Assembly (NCBI GenBank): GCA_021636625.1
Contig: JAJWLX010000037.1
Span: 1-32,321 of the forward strand
DNA from: Prevotella sp.
GTDB taxonomy: Bacteria; Bacteroidota; Bacteroidia; Bacteroidales; Bacteroidaceae
DNA: 32,321 nucleotides
Direction: 5' to 3'
A program made the position numbers and the translations under genes. The notes under the pieces are model-generated. The model was not told the origin of the DNA, ran no database searches, and saw only the letters and a list, made by a program, of their open reading frames with translations. Of the stretch, positions 14,514 through 23,935 are shown piece after piece. Position 1 is the stretch's first letter, and every line of letters begins with the position of its first letter.

Positions 14514-14965
14514 TGTCTTGCTATTTTGATGGATTGGTTATTGATTTTGATGATGTATGCACCGTGAGTCAAACCTTCAAGAGCTATGATGGTTTTGTCA
14601 TCGGTAATGATAGGAGAGAGGCTTACTGCTTTTCCGTTGAGAGCGAAGGCGCTCACTTGGTTGCGGGTGCCGTCTATAATGATGCGGTCACCTTCGAAGG
14701 CAAACTTGTTGTTCGTTTCTACTTGTTTGATACCGGTGGTTGTTCCATAGGTGAAGGTAGAAACCTTCCACAGTTCGTAACTGGCTGTAGTGGCAGTTGA
14801 AGTCACAGTCATCTTGTCATTCCCGAAGGTAACTTCCGGTAGCGTGCTCAATACAAACTCTATCTTGCTTCCATCGTTGAATGATACAAACAGCGACTTG
14901 CCGTCGGCAGCTTTGGCAGAGATGCAGCTCAAAGCTACCAGTAAGGATAATGCTATTTTCTTCAT
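14510..14965 (-). CDS. Small exported protein with a sorting-domain-like C-terminus
   Basis: This 151-aa protein has a signal peptide (residues 1-19, ending SAKA). Residues about 24-75 form a small beta module (VSFNDGSKIEFVL, then KVSTFTY) of a kind I associate with Prevotella surface enzymes; the GH26-GH5 protein starts with a similar module. Residues about 80-151 (FALNGKAVSL, then HGAYIIKINNQSIKIARQ) resemble the C-terminal beta-sandwich sorting domains of the type IX secretion system. No catalytic domain lies between the two. It is translationally coupled (ATGA) to the GH26-GH5 gene. A binding or assembly role at the cell surface is possible, but no function is known to me. Confidence 0.7.
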   Translation of the reverse strand: MKKIALSLLVALSCISAKAADGKSLFVSFNDGSKIEFVLSTLPEVTFGNDKMTVTSTATTASYELWKVSTFTYGTTTGIKQVETNNKFAFEGDRIIIDGTRNQVSAFALNGKAVSLSPIITDDKTIIALEGLTHGAYIIKINNQSIKIARQ

Positions 14966-14996
14966 ATCGGGTTACTATTTTGTTTAAAATCAAAAA

Positions 14997-15024
14997 TGTG
15001 GCGCAGTTATATAACTACGCCACA
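14997..15024 (-). terminator. Hairpin terminator inside the minus arm of the mannan locus
   Basis: The stem TGTGGCG (14997-15003) pairs with CGCCACA (15018-15024), and the interior AGTTATATAACT (15005-15016) is itself a perfect palindrome. On the minus strand the hairpin is followed by TTTTTG, the form of an intrinsic terminator. It separates susC, susD and the two glycan-binding genes from the enzyme genes. A TAAATTTG box on the minus strand (15023-15030) could restart transcription, but it has no TTG upstream. Confidence 0.75.
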
Positions 15025-15078
15025 AATTTACGAATTATATTTCACATAAATGCGTTTTTTATGTTAAATATTTCCATT

Positions 15079-17091
15079 CTATGGAAGAATGGCAATCTTG
15101 GTTACATTCTTCATGTCACCCTGGAGGATGAAGGCGGTATCACTCCAGCCGTCAGTGATACTGTTTACAGCTTCCATCATGGCTGCATCGAATACCTTCA
15201 CAACACAGTTCTGGTCACCATTCCAGTCGGCTACAGTATCAATACCGCCCCAGTTGGCGTTGTTGATCTGAACCTGCCCGGTAGCTCCTGCTTCCTTATA
15301 GAAGAGCATCTTGGAACCAACCTTGACACCCAACTTGATGAGGTCTGCCTTCATGATGCGGAAACGACCGCTGTCATCCCATGTAAAGTTATATGGATAC
15401 TTGATGGCGCTGTTGTCCATGTTGGTTGTGATAGTAGCGATATCCTTTTCTGCAGGAACCACCTTGAACTCTGGACCCTCAATCTTGTTGCCGTCTGGGT
15501 CTTCCATCACGATCTTGTATGTACCTACTTCTGCTGTGGCAGGAACCTGACATACAATCTCTGTATTGGTACGAGAGGTATAGCGGTTTACCTTGTAAGA
15601 ACCGATATAGAGGTTCTGGATGTTCTGGAAGTTCTTACCTGTAATAGTGATAGTTGAACCTGCGATAGCCTCACCAGGAGTGATGGAAGCAATAGCTGGA
15701 TCTGTAGCAGCCTTGATGCTCAATGCATCCTTCACTTCTATCATTGTACCATTCTTCAGGTTAAGCTTGAAGCCTGTACCGGCGCAAGCTGAAGGAACTG
15801 TTACTGCGATGGTTTGGGCATTCTGTGCTGCAAATTTGTCAACGGTCTGCTCTACGTCGCCTGGGAAGGTGATGCTCTTTACGAGGTCGAGATCGGTACC
15901 CTTGATGATGGTCTTCTCGCCAGCTGTGATGGCTGCTGGAGCGCAAGAAGCTACGGTTGGCTTCACCAAAGTATAGGCAACAGTTACAGTCTTGCCATTG
16001 GCGAGACTCAATGTGATATCACCTTCCTGTGCATCCTCAGGAACAGTAGATGTAACCTTGGTTGTCTCTACCTTGTTGAGCTTAGACTCTGCTGCTTTAG
16101 GGAATGCGATGCCTGTAATCAGATCCATATCCTTTCCGGTGATGGTGAGTTCTGCACCATTCTTCACTGGATTAGGTGTTGCAACGAGCTGGGTAGGAAC
16201 CACGGTGATGATATTGCCTACAGGAACCTCGATACCGCTCTTGGTTACTACGTAGAAGGTACCATCGGTAGCCTTGACAGGAACTGCTACGGTAATCTCT
16301 GCAGCGCTTTGTGACTTGAAGTCGGCAGCATCAACAGTAGCACCCTCAAACTTCACGCTGGCAATCTGGTCGAATGATGCTCCCTTGATGCTCAATACCT
16401 CACCAGCCTTGATGCTGCGGTCCTTGATAGGAGTAACCTCTGGAGTATTGATGGTCAACTCTTCCTTGGTCTCCAGTGAAGCACCGTCCTTGCTGGTATC
16501 TGTCAATGTGATGACACCTGTACGAGCCTCTGCCGGAATTTTCACCTGGATGGTATAGCGGTCGTGACCAACGAACTCTGCCTCCTTGATAGTATCGCTA
16601 CCAGCGAAGATAACGCCGTGCATCAAGTTGAGGTAATCACCCTTGATGGTTACTACATCGCCTACATTACCTACCTTGCTGGACTCGTTATCGCCTACAT
16701 AGAAGTCCTTGATTTCGATGTCCTCGCGATAGGTGATAGGAGTGATGGAGGTAATTTCACCACCCTTCTTGGTCTTCAGAACAATCTGACCAGGTTCGCA
16801 TTTCTCTGCAGGAACCTGGATGGAAATCTTGCTCTGCTTACCGCTCTGAAGAATCTCGTATGCAGTGATAGGGTCAGCACCCGGGAGATCAATCTCCTCT
16901 ATCTGATCCAGGTTGCTACCATAGAGATACAAGGTACCGCCACGGAGAACCGGGCAAGGACCGAATGACTGGAGGGAAATCTCGTTGCCATACTGGTCGG
17001 TAGAAAGATCATCTCCGTCGCTGCACGCTGTCAGCGATAGCCCTACGAGGGCTACCACTAACATGGCGAATATTTTGCTTATCTTTTTCAT
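15079..17091 (-). CDS. Surface glycan-binding lipoprotein with six tandem IPT/TIG domains
   Basis: This 670-aa protein has a lipoprotein signal ending in LTAC (Cys23), followed by an Asp-rich stretch typical of surface-exposed lipoproteins. Six successive beta-sandwich repeats of 80-90 residues follow. Each opens with a Pro/Gly-rich strand and the IPT/TIG pattern of GxxxxIxGxxL (for example GGTLYLYGSNL, GDVVTIKGDYL, GEVLSIKGASF, GAELTITGKDM, GEKTIIKGTDL, GSTITITGKNF). A C-terminal domain of about 115 residues, rich in aromatics (NFTWDD, NANWGG, ADWNGDQ), is the probable glycan-binding end. The rigid stack would hold that domain away from the membrane. It is the fourth gene of the susC operon, and its product should capture mannan for the SusCD pair. 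Confidence 0.88.
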   Translation of the reverse strand: MKKISKIFAMLVVALVGLSLTACSDGDDLSTDQYGNEISLQSFGPCPVLRGGTLYLYGSNLDQIEEIDLPGADPITAYEILQSGKQSKISIQVPAEKCEPGQIVLKTKKGGEITSITPITYREDIEIKDFYVGDNESSKVGNVGDVVTIKGDYLNLMHGVIFAGSDTIKEAEFVGHDRYTIQVKIPAEARTGVITLTDTSKDGASLETKEELTINTPEVTPIKDRSIKAGEVLSIKGASFDQIASVKFEGATVDAADFKSQSAAEITVAVPVKATDGTFYVVTKSGIEVPVGNIITVVPTQLVATPNPVKNGAELTITGKDMDLITGIAFPKAAESKLNKVETTKVTSTVPEDAQEGDITLSLANGKTVTVAYTLVKPTVASCAPAAITAGEKTIIKGTDLDLVKSITFPGDVEQTVDKFAAQNAQTIAVTVPSACAGTGFKLNLKNGTMIEVKDALSIKAATDPAIASITPGEAIAGSTITITGKNFQNIQNLYIGSYKVNRYTSRTNTEIVCQVPATAEVGTYKIVMEDPDGNKIEGPEFKVVPAEKDIATITTNMDNSAIKYPYNFTWDDSGRFRIMKADLIKLGVKVGSKMLFYKEAGATGQVQINNANWGGIDTVADWNGDQNCVVKVFDAAMMEAVNSITDGWSDTAFILQGDMKNVTKIAILP

Positions 17092-17110
17092 ATCAATTCA
17101 GATTATAAGT

Positions 17111-18484
17111 TTATTTGTTTGGTACCACACGGATATTGTCAATCTTAATGATTGGGTTACAGTCTACACCGGTAGGCAATACGCTGGCATCGTTGTATGC
17201 ACCCTTGACAACAAAGATGTTGAAGGCACTGAAGTCGTTCACACCTGTATAGCTCAATCCCTTGTTGCCATCGTAGTCATAGACGAAGTCTGCCAATGGA
17301 ATGGTTACGGTTACCCACTTACCTTCTGTGTTATATGTCTTGTCGTCTGTATTCTGCCATGGCATGTAGAGGGCACGTGCCAACTTACCCTGCTCGTGGA
17401 AGAAGGTGTTGTTGGCTCCTGCCAATACGTTACCATAGATGTCCTTTACACCTGCAGCACCATTGGAAACCTGAGTTACACTACCGAAATAAATCTGCAT
17501 AGGAGCAGCCGACCAACCGTTGTCCTTAGGGATGCACATCTCAAACTTCAGACTCATGTTCTTCCAGTCGCTGAAGTCTGCAAGATCCTGCATACGTGGA
17601 CGGCTAGAGTAGGTCTCTGGGTCCTGCCAGCTTCCTGGCCAGTACTCGAACGAGAAGTTACCGTCGTTCCAGCCACCATCTGCACCCATGGCTGTCTCAC
17701 CGAGAACCATGTAGTTGCCTGAGAGTGATGTGCCATCGGATGTGATGGTACGATTGTGCCAACCATTGTTGCCCAATACATCTCCACCTTCCTTCCAAGG
17801 AGTATCGAAGTCGAAGAGCATACCGCGTTTGTCCATATAGCGGAAGCCTGCCTTGGTAGTACCATTGATGGTTGTGATGGTGATAGGCTCATGCTTAGGC
17901 ATATCCTCAGGCATGTTGAAGCGGATGCTGTTCTGACTGATTTTCAAGTCCTCGTATGGGATGGTGTAATCATCACCTACCTTGATAGTGAGATGACTGT
18001 TGTCGTAATCCAGGAAGTAGTCACCCTTGATGGTTACTTCCTCGCCTGGAGCTGCCCACTCGTTGCTCATGCTGTTGATGGTTGGAGCTGGCACGATGGT
18101 CTTGAAATCGTATGCCACGGTGTCCTGCTTGCTGGTGATGAAGTAGATCTTATCACTTACCTCGTTAGGGATAGCCTTTGGCACGGTTACGATGATGGTG
18201 TTGTCCGTCATGTAACTGGTGTTCAGGACTGCAGACTGGTCGTTGAAGTTGATCTTGGTCACACTTCTCAGGTTTCTACCCACAATACAAATGGTATTGT
18301 TGAGAGATGCACCAGTAAGCAGTGAGTCCTTGCTGGCAGCATCCACAGGGCGAACATAATCGATGGTAGGAGTTCCGCCTGCAACTTCATACTTGTCTGG
18401 CTCGTCCTCGCAAGAAGTGAATCCTGCGCTGGCTGCAACAAGTGCCATGGCGAATAAAGCCCCATTTATATTCTTGATATTCAT
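17111..18484 (-). CDS. Glycan-binding surface lipoprotein (IPT plus beta-sandwich)
   Basis: This 457-aa protein has a lipoprotein signal ending in FTSC (Cys25) followed by acidic residues. Two IPT/TIG-like domains lie at about 38-125 (LTGASLNNTICIVGRNL) and 130-215 (PGEEVTIKGDYF). A C-terminal domain of about 240 residues begins at FDFDTPW and contains many Trp/Tyr residues, resembling the xylan/glycan-binding domain of Bacteroides surface glycan-binding proteins. It lies directly downstream of susD with a 20-nt gap, the standard position for this class. It probably binds the mannan chain at the cell surface with SusD. The ligand is inferred from the neighbouring enzymes. Confidence 0.9.
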   Translation of the reverse strand: MNIKNINGALFAMALVAASAGFTSCEDEPDKYEVAGGTPTIDYVRPVDAASKDSLLTGASLNNTICIVGRNLRSVTKINFNDQSAVLNTSYMTDNTIIVTVPKAIPNEVSDKIYFITSKQDTVAYDFKTIVPAPTINSMSNEWAAPGEEVTIKGDYFLDYDNSHLTIKVGDDYTIPYEDLKISQNSIRFNMPEDMPKHEPITITTINGTTKAGFRYMDKRGMLFDFDTPWKEGGDVLGNNGWHNRTITSDGTSLSGNYMVLGETAMGADGGWNDGNFSFEYWPGSWQDPETYSSRPRMQDLADFSDWKNMSLKFEMCIPKDNGWSAAPMQIYFGSVTQVSNGAAGVKDIYGNVLAGANNTFFHEQGKLARALYMPWQNTDDKTYNTEGKWVTVTIPLADFVYDYDGNKGLSYTGVNDFSAFNIFVVKGAYNDASVLPTGVDCNPIIKIDNIRVVPNK

Positions 18485-18504
18485 AATGAAATTCTCTTTC
18501 TTGA

Positions 18505-20265
18505 TTAATAACTATATGTGTTACGTACATCTACATGGATTGGAGTAGCATTGCTACCCAGGTTAGGGTTCAGGGCTACGTCCTCTGTAGGAAATGGCAA
18601 AGTAAAGCTGCTGGCTGTTACATTAGGAGCTGCTGTATTCTCATCATACAGCATCTCAGAGCTGTCCCATGTACCACTGTTGTAGTATGCCTTGTAAACT
18701 GCATCGCAGTTCCACATCGCATTGCGGTGCTGTGCCTTCAACTCCTTGATGCAGCTGTCTACATCGTAGTATGCACGGCGTACGAAGTCGTACCAGCGGT
18801 CACCCTCACCGGCAAACTCCAGGCGGCGCTCCTTCCAGATATCGTCGAATGTCAGAGAGGTCTTTCTTACGAATCCATGCCACTCGTATGCACGACCGCG
18901 TACCTGATTGAAGCAATCCAAAGCAAGTGCATCTGTATTGTTACCCATCTGTACCTGTGCCTCTGCATATATCAGATAAATGTCTGAAAGACGGAGAAGT
19001 GGAGTAGGGAGAGCGTTTGACATACGACCTGGTGTGATACCCAACTCTGCCTTGTGGTCTGCGTTGTCGCCATAGAGGTTCTTTACGTTGTTGCCACCGC
19101 ATGGTCCCTGGCACTGACCGGTTGCTGCTGCGTTGTAGTCCTTGTTATACCAGAAATCCAAGTAAGAGAATCCCTTCTTCAGACCGTCCTTCTGTGCATT
19201 GGCTGGAAGATCGTGGTCTCTCCAGAAGTAAGAATATACATCGCCCGGCATCATGATAGTAGCTTTACGACGGTGGTCTGGATCTACACGGCTTGCTGGA
19301 TCATCTTTAGGAGATACGCCGAAGGCATCCATCAAGTCAACGGATGGACCGCCCCAACCGCCCCAGCAGTCACCATTCTCGTCGAAACCTTCTGGAGCCA
19401 AGTCGCTCTGCAGGGTATTCTGAGAAGTCCACTGAGAACCTACTGTCCAGCGCCATGCAATCATAATCTCATCGCAGAATTGGTTTGAGCCACGGAAGAT
19501 ATCCTCGTAATGCTCCATCAATCCTCTGCCTGAGTTCTCGATGACATCTTTTGAGTATTCGGCAGCCTTCTTCAAATCGTCCTGATTCAAAGAGCCAGAA
19601 ACACCAGCCTTGGTAAGATAAACCTTGGCGAGCAGACCTTCTGCACAATAGTAGTCGATGCGACCTGTAGTGCTCTTTTCCTTAGGAAGAAGTTCCATTG
19701 CCTTTTCCAGGGTCATGATGATATACTCATAAACATCAGCCTTCTGTACCTTGCTAACCTGATTGTAGTTACCTTTGCCGAGAGTCTCAGAATTGCTGTG
19801 GATGATAGGCACATCGCCGAAGGTACGTACCAGATAGAAGTATGCCATCGCCTTCCAGGCAAGGCACTCGCCCATACACTGGTTCTTTACCTTCTCAGAG
19901 GTATTGATGGCATTTTGCAATGATTCGTAAACGGTGCTGCAGTGGCCGATCTCTGCCCAGAGTGAGTAAGACATGTTTACCAGGTCCTCATCGGTACCAT
20001 TGGTACTGAAGTTCATGTAAGGGCTTGAGCCCCAATACATATTACCCGACATAACCTCACCAATCTTGATGAAACCTCGCTGGAAATCATACCAAGGTGA
20101 GTTGTAGAGATAGTTTACACCAGAAATGCAGGATGCATCACCGTTGTAATAGTTCTCTGTGTTGTAATTGTCCTCTACTGGCTTGTCAAGGAAGTCACCG
20201 CAAGAGGTCATTCCCATACCGAGGAGCATTACAAATGCTGTATATTTGATATTCTTAAATTTCAT
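18505..20265 (-). CDS. susD: SusD/RagB-family nutrient-binding lipoprotein
   Basis: This 586-aa protein has a lipoprotein signal ending in MTSC (Cys22) and the family opening GDFLDKP. TPR-like helices follow (CLAWKAMAYFYLVRTFGDVPI), and a typical C-terminal region contains LRLSDIYLIYAEA, FDDIWKERRLEFAGEGDRWYDFVRRA and FPTEDVALNPNLG. Members cap the SusC barrel and hand glycan to it. The stop of susC lies 18 nt upstream, the usual tight susC-susD spacing. Substrate is inferred to be beta-mannan or glucomannan oligosaccharides from the enzymes in both arms. The symbol marks family membership; this is not the starch protein. Confidence 0.96.
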   Translation of the reverse strand: MKFKNIKYTAFVMLLGMGMTSCGDFLDKPVEDNYNTENYYNGDASCISGVNYLYNSPWYDFQRGFIKIGEVMSGNMYWGSSPYMNFSTNGTDEDLVNMSYSLWAEIGHCSTVYESLQNAINTSEKVKNQCMGECLAWKAMAYFYLVRTFGDVPIIHSNSETLGKGNYNQVSKVQKADVYEYIIMTLEKAMELLPKEKSTTGRIDYYCAEGLLAKVYLTKAGVSGSLNQDDLKKAAEYSKDVIENSGRGLMEHYEDIFRGSNQFCDEIMIAWRWTVGSQWTSQNTLQSDLAPEGFDENGDCWGGWGGPSVDLMDAFGVSPKDDPASRVDPDHRRKATIMMPGDVYSYFWRDHDLPANAQKDGLKKGFSYLDFWYNKDYNAAATGQCQGPCGGNNVKNLYGDNADHKAELGITPGRMSNALPTPLLRLSDIYLIYAEAQVQMGNNTDALALDCFNQVRGRAYEWHGFVRKTSLTFDDIWKERRLEFAGEGDRWYDFVRRAYYDVDSCIKELKAQHRNAMWNCDAVYKAYYNSGTWDSSEMLYDENTAAPNVTASSFTLPFPTEDVALNPNLGSNATPIHVDVRNTYSY

Positions 20266-20283
20266 AACTGTTCGTTTTGGATG

Positions 20284-23200
20284 TTAGAATGATAAGTTCA
20301 AACCAAATGTTACGGTGGTTGGAGAAGGGTAGCGACCGAAGTCCAGACCATATACATTTGCACTCTGAGTAGAGAGACCTACCTCTGGGTCGTAACCGCT
20401 GTAACCGGTGATGGTGAAGAGGTTAGACGCTGTAAGAGTCAGACGGAGGTTGGTCAGACCAATCTTCTGGATAAGCTTCTGGTCGAATGTATATCCCAGA
20501 GCCATACTCTTCAAGCGGAGGTAAGAACCATCTTCGATATAACGGTCGCTGAATGCATCGTTATCGTTAGGGTCGTTGATGGTGGCACGTGGATAGGTGG
20601 ATTTCACATTATCTACGGTCAGGTTTTGGATATTGTCATACCAGTTACCTGTCTGGTTACCATCCTTGGCTACGAGGTGAACTCGCTTGTTGACATCCTT
20701 CAACTGGTTGCTCCATGGAGAGTTCATGTGAGTCATCTTCATGTTCAGATAGTTGGCTACCTTGGCGCCTACAGAACCGTTGATGAAGATATTCAGGTCG
20801 AAGTTCTTGTAGCGGAAGGTGTTGTTCCATCCGAAGGTCCACTTTGGCAGTGGAGAACCGATGTTGGTCTTATCATTCTCGTCAATCTTTCCATCATTGT
20901 TGATGTCCTTGTATTTCAAGTCACCTACGTAGGTGGTGTTGCTGCGGCTGAACTTAGATGGATCATCAATCCATGCATAGTGCTTGGTTCCATCAGCATC
21001 GGTTGTTACAGAGATAGGATTGTTCTTCTGCAGAGTCTGCACTGGAGAACTGATGATATCCTCATAATCCTTATATACACCCTCTACTACGTAACCATAG
21101 AATCCGTAGAGTGATTCGCCTGGAATAGAACGGGATACAACATCACTCCACTGACCCTTACCAAGCAATGCGGTACTGCCGGAAAGACTCTTCAACTTGT
21201 TCTTGTTGATGGAAACAGTGATGTCTGAGCTCCAGTCGAAGTTCTTGCTTACGATAGGGTGGGTGTTGAGTGCAATTTCAAGACCGGTATTCTCGATGTC
21301 GCCATAGTTTCCGTATGGTGCAGCGAGGGCTGAAGATGCATTGCCGCTGGTACCCATGATAGAAGGCAGGTTGAGCTGCATCAGCATGTCCTTACTCATC
21401 TTCTTGTACCAATCTACGGTCAGGTTTACGCGACTGTCGAAGAATCCGAGGTCGAGACCTACGTTCCACTGCTCCTGAGTCTCCCACTTGATGTCGAGGT
21501 TCTTCAGGTTGGCAGGACGGAAGCTGGTACCCAGGGCTGTATCCATGGTACTCATGGCAGAACCCCACTTGTAACCACCGATGTTGGAGTTACCTGTCTG
21601 ACCCCAACCGAGACGCAACTTACCATTGCTCAACCACTTGATGCCCTTCATGAACTGCTCGTTGGTGAAACGCCAACCCAAAGCCAATGAGTGGAAACCT
21701 GCCCAACGGTTGTTTGGACCGAAGTTAGAGCTACCATCATAACGATAGGTATAGGTAGCGAGATAGCGGTCGTCGTAGTTGTATGTCTCACGGGTGAAGA
21801 AGGAAGCCATAGATGAACTTCCCCAACCAGCACCAATCTGAGGATCACCCTGACCCAAAGCAGGATTGTGAACTACATCGTTAGGAAGGTTGGTATTGAA
21901 TACTGATGTATAATCATATCTTGATTCCCAGCATTCCTGTCCGAGCATGGCAGTGATGCTATGTTTGCCGAGGTTGGTTGTATATTGCAGATAGTTGTTC
22001 AATGACCAGAAGGTATTGCTGTTCTTCTGCAGACGGCTTTGGTTGCTCTGACGCTTCCAGGTTCCGAGGTCTATCATCGGATTATAGGTCTCACCTTTGG
22101 ATGCACCGATGTCGAAACCTAACTGGCTGTGCCAGGTCAAGCCCTTCATTAGGGTGATATCTGCAAAGACACTACCGTTCAAACTCTGACGGTCGAGCAG
22201 GATATCGTCTTCCATCGCCATGGCGATAGGGTTAGGATTGGTGAATCCTTCCTTGGATACGCTGGAATAACCGCCGTCGATATTGTAAATCTGAATATCG
22301 GGAGGAGTAGTCAAAGAGTAGTTGATCAAACCTTCAGAACCGTCAGCCAGTTTCAAGCTCTCTGATGTCTTTGAATAGGTAGCATTCAGTCCGAGCTTGA
22401 ACCACTTCTTCAACTGTGCAGAGAGGTTCACGCGCATGGAGTAGCGCTGGAATTCAGAACCGATGATTGTACCATCCTGGTCTGTCCAGTTGCCTGAGAT
22501 ATAGTAGCTTACCTTATCCGTACCACCCTCTGCTGCAATCTGATGTGACTGCTGCCAAGCGGTCTGGAAGATGGCATCCTGCCAGTTGGTTCCGATACCG
22601 AGGATAGATGGATCGCTATAAACTGCGTCTGGCTTAGAGATTTCACCCTGGTCGGCGAGGTCGTTGTAATATTCGGCAAACTCGCGCAAGTTCATGATAT
22701 CCAGGCGCTTGTTCTGTCGGCTTGCCGCTACGCTACCGGTATAGGTAAACTTAGCTTCGCCTGCCTTACCCTTCTTAGTGGTAATCAATACCACACCGTT
22801 GGCACCCTGTGCACCATAGATAGCGGTGGCAGAAGCATCCTTCAATACCTCCATGCTCACGATATCGCTAGGGTTAATCAAAGACAAAGGAGAAACGGCT
22901 GAGTGAGAACCGTTACCGAGCTTGTCACCCAAACCGAGAGAAGAACCGCTGTTGCTCTGAGAGTTGAAGATGACACCATCTACAACGTACAATGGCTCTG
23001 AGTTGGCGTTGATGGTAGCGATACCACGAACGCTAACGGCTACGGCAGAACCTGGCTGACCGGAAGTCTGGACAGCGTTCACACCTGAAATCTTTCCCTG
23101 GAAAGCCTGGTCAACGTTGGTGATAGGAGTCTGCTTCAAGGTCTTTTCGTCCATAGAAGCGGAAGCACCGGCAAGGTCGCTTTTCTTCATGGTACCATAA

Positions 23201-23571
23201 CCTACAACCACTACTTCCTGAAGGCTGTTGTTGTCTTCGGTCAGAGTAACGTCGTACTTGGTCTGACCGCCCACCTTGAATGATTTGGTGATGTAGCCTA
23301 CGTAGGTTACCTCTACTGTCTGTCCGGCAGATACATTCAGAATGTAGTTACCGTCCATGTCAGTTACAGTGGCATTTTTAGTACCTTTCACTTTTACTGT
23401 CGCACCGATGATGGGACCCATCGCATCGGATACGTTACCAGTAATCTTTTTGGTTTGCTGTACAGCCTGGCTCGTTGTGATCTGGGCTGCAAAAGTCTGT
23501 TGTGGTGAGATGCCGAGAAGACTCAGGGCAGCAACACCTGCAAGCAACTTTTCTCTACTGTTCAAATCCAT
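20284..23571 (-). CDS. susC: SusC/RagA-family TonB-dependent transporter
   Basis: This 1095-aa outer-membrane transporter has a signal peptide ending about residue 29 (TFAAQ). A carboxypeptidase-regulatory-like domain covers about 40-110 (ITGNVSDAMGPIIGATVKVKG...DGNYILNV). The TonB box region (LQEVVVVGYGTMKKSDLAGA) is followed by a plug domain (QTPITNVDQAFQGKISGV...SVRGIATIN...PLYVVDGV). A 22-strand barrel ends in FGLNLSF. There is no N-terminal STN domain, so it should not signal through an anti-sigma factor. It is the first gene of the minus arm and imports large mannan fragments together with SusD. The symbol marks family membership. Confidence 0.96.
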   Translation of the reverse strand: MDLNSREKLLAGVAALSLLGISPQQTFAAQITTSQAVQQTKKITGNVSDAMGPIIGATVKVKGTKNATVTDMDGNYILNVSAGQTVEVTYVGYITKSFKVGGQTKYDVTLTEDNNSLQEVVVVGYGTMKKSDLAGASASMDEKTLKQTPITNVDQAFQGKISGVNAVQTSGQPGSAVAVSVRGIATINANSEPLYVVDGVIFNSQSNSGSSLGLGDKLGNGSHSAVSPLSLINPSDIVSMEVLKDASATAIYGAQGANGVVLITTKKGKAGEAKFTYTGSVAASRQNKRLDIMNLREFAEYYNDLADQGEISKPDAVYSDPSILGIGTNWQDAIFQTAWQQSHQIAAEGGTDKVSYYISGNWTDQDGTIIGSEFQRYSMRVNLSAQLKKWFKLGLNATYSKTSESLKLADGSEGLINYSLTTPPDIQIYNIDGGYSSVSKEGFTNPNPIAMAMEDDILLDRQSLNGSVFADITLMKGLTWHSQLGFDIGASKGETYNPMIDLGTWKRQSNQSRLQKNSNTFWSLNNYLQYTTNLGKHSITAMLGQECWESRYDYTSVFNTNLPNDVVHNPALGQGDPQIGAGWGSSSMASFFTRETYNYDDRYLATYTYRYDGSSNFGPNNRWAGFHSLALGWRFTNEQFMKGIKWLSNGKLRLGWGQTGNSNIGGYKWGSAMSTMDTALGTSFRPANLKNLDIKWETQEQWNVGLDLGFFDSRVNLTVDWYKKMSKDMLMQLNLPSIMGTSGNASSALAAPYGNYGDIENTGLEIALNTHPIVSKNFDWSSDITVSINKNKLKSLSGSTALLGKGQWSDVVSRSIPGESLYGFYGYVVEGVYKDYEDIISSPVQTLQKNNPISVTTDADGTKHYAWIDDPSKFSRSNTTYVGDLKYKDINNDGKIDENDKTNIGSPLPKWTFGWNNTFRYKNFDLNIFINGSVGAKVANYLNMKMTHMNSPWSNQLKDVNKRVHLVAKDGNQTGNWYDNIQNLTVDNVKSTYPRATINDPNDNDAFSDRYIEDGSYLRLKSMALGYTFDQKLIQKIGLTNLRLTLTASNLFTITGYSGYDPEVGLSTQSANVYGLDFGRYPSPTTVTFGLNLSF

Positions 23572-23631
23572 ACTTATTAGTTTAATTATGTTGTTTATTT
23601 GTTTTTTTTAGGCTTGAATCATTTATGGTTG

Positions 23632-23677
23632 CAAAATTACGATTTTTTTTCAAAAATGAGTGTACTTATTTTGCTTA
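23632..23677 (-). promoter_or_regulatory. susC promoter with shared upstream motif
   Basis: TAATTTTG on the minus strand (23632-23639) matches the -7 consensus, and no TTG lies at -33. Instead the motif TAAGCAAAATAAGTACA (minus strand, 23661-23677) ends 21 nt upstream of the box. The same motif minus one T precedes the opposite promoter at 22 nt. An activator covering a missing -33 element is the simplest reading. Confidence 0.65.
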
Positions 23678-23809
23678 TTGCTGATACTTTTCTGCTATTT
23701 TCTATTTTTGATGCGAAAAAAGTGAAGAAAGTACGGTTTTGAGATGATAATGCCAATTTCTTTTTAAATGTTTACAGTCTGGTTGATTTAGGTAAATGAA
23801 TGATAAATG

Positions 23810-23849
23810 TGTGCGTATGTATTATTATATATAATAATGTACACGTACA
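23810..23849. repeat. 40-bp imperfect palindrome between the divergent arms
   Basis: The core ATTATTATATATAATAAT (23821-23838) is a perfect 18-bp palindrome. Pairing extends to 20-nt arms (23810-23829 and 23830-23849) with 16 of 20 positions complementary. It lies near the middle of the 526-bp gene-free region (23572-24097) between susC and the CE7 gene. It could be an operator, a cruciform-forming site or a remnant terminator. Low-complexity A/T content makes part of it unremarkable. Confidence 0.6.
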
Positions 23850-23935
23850 TTTTATTATTTATTGAAGCTTGCAAATATTGTCATGCAATCTCTGCTTAAT
23901 GGTAAAATATTGATTTTTTTTCGTTTTGCCGTGAT

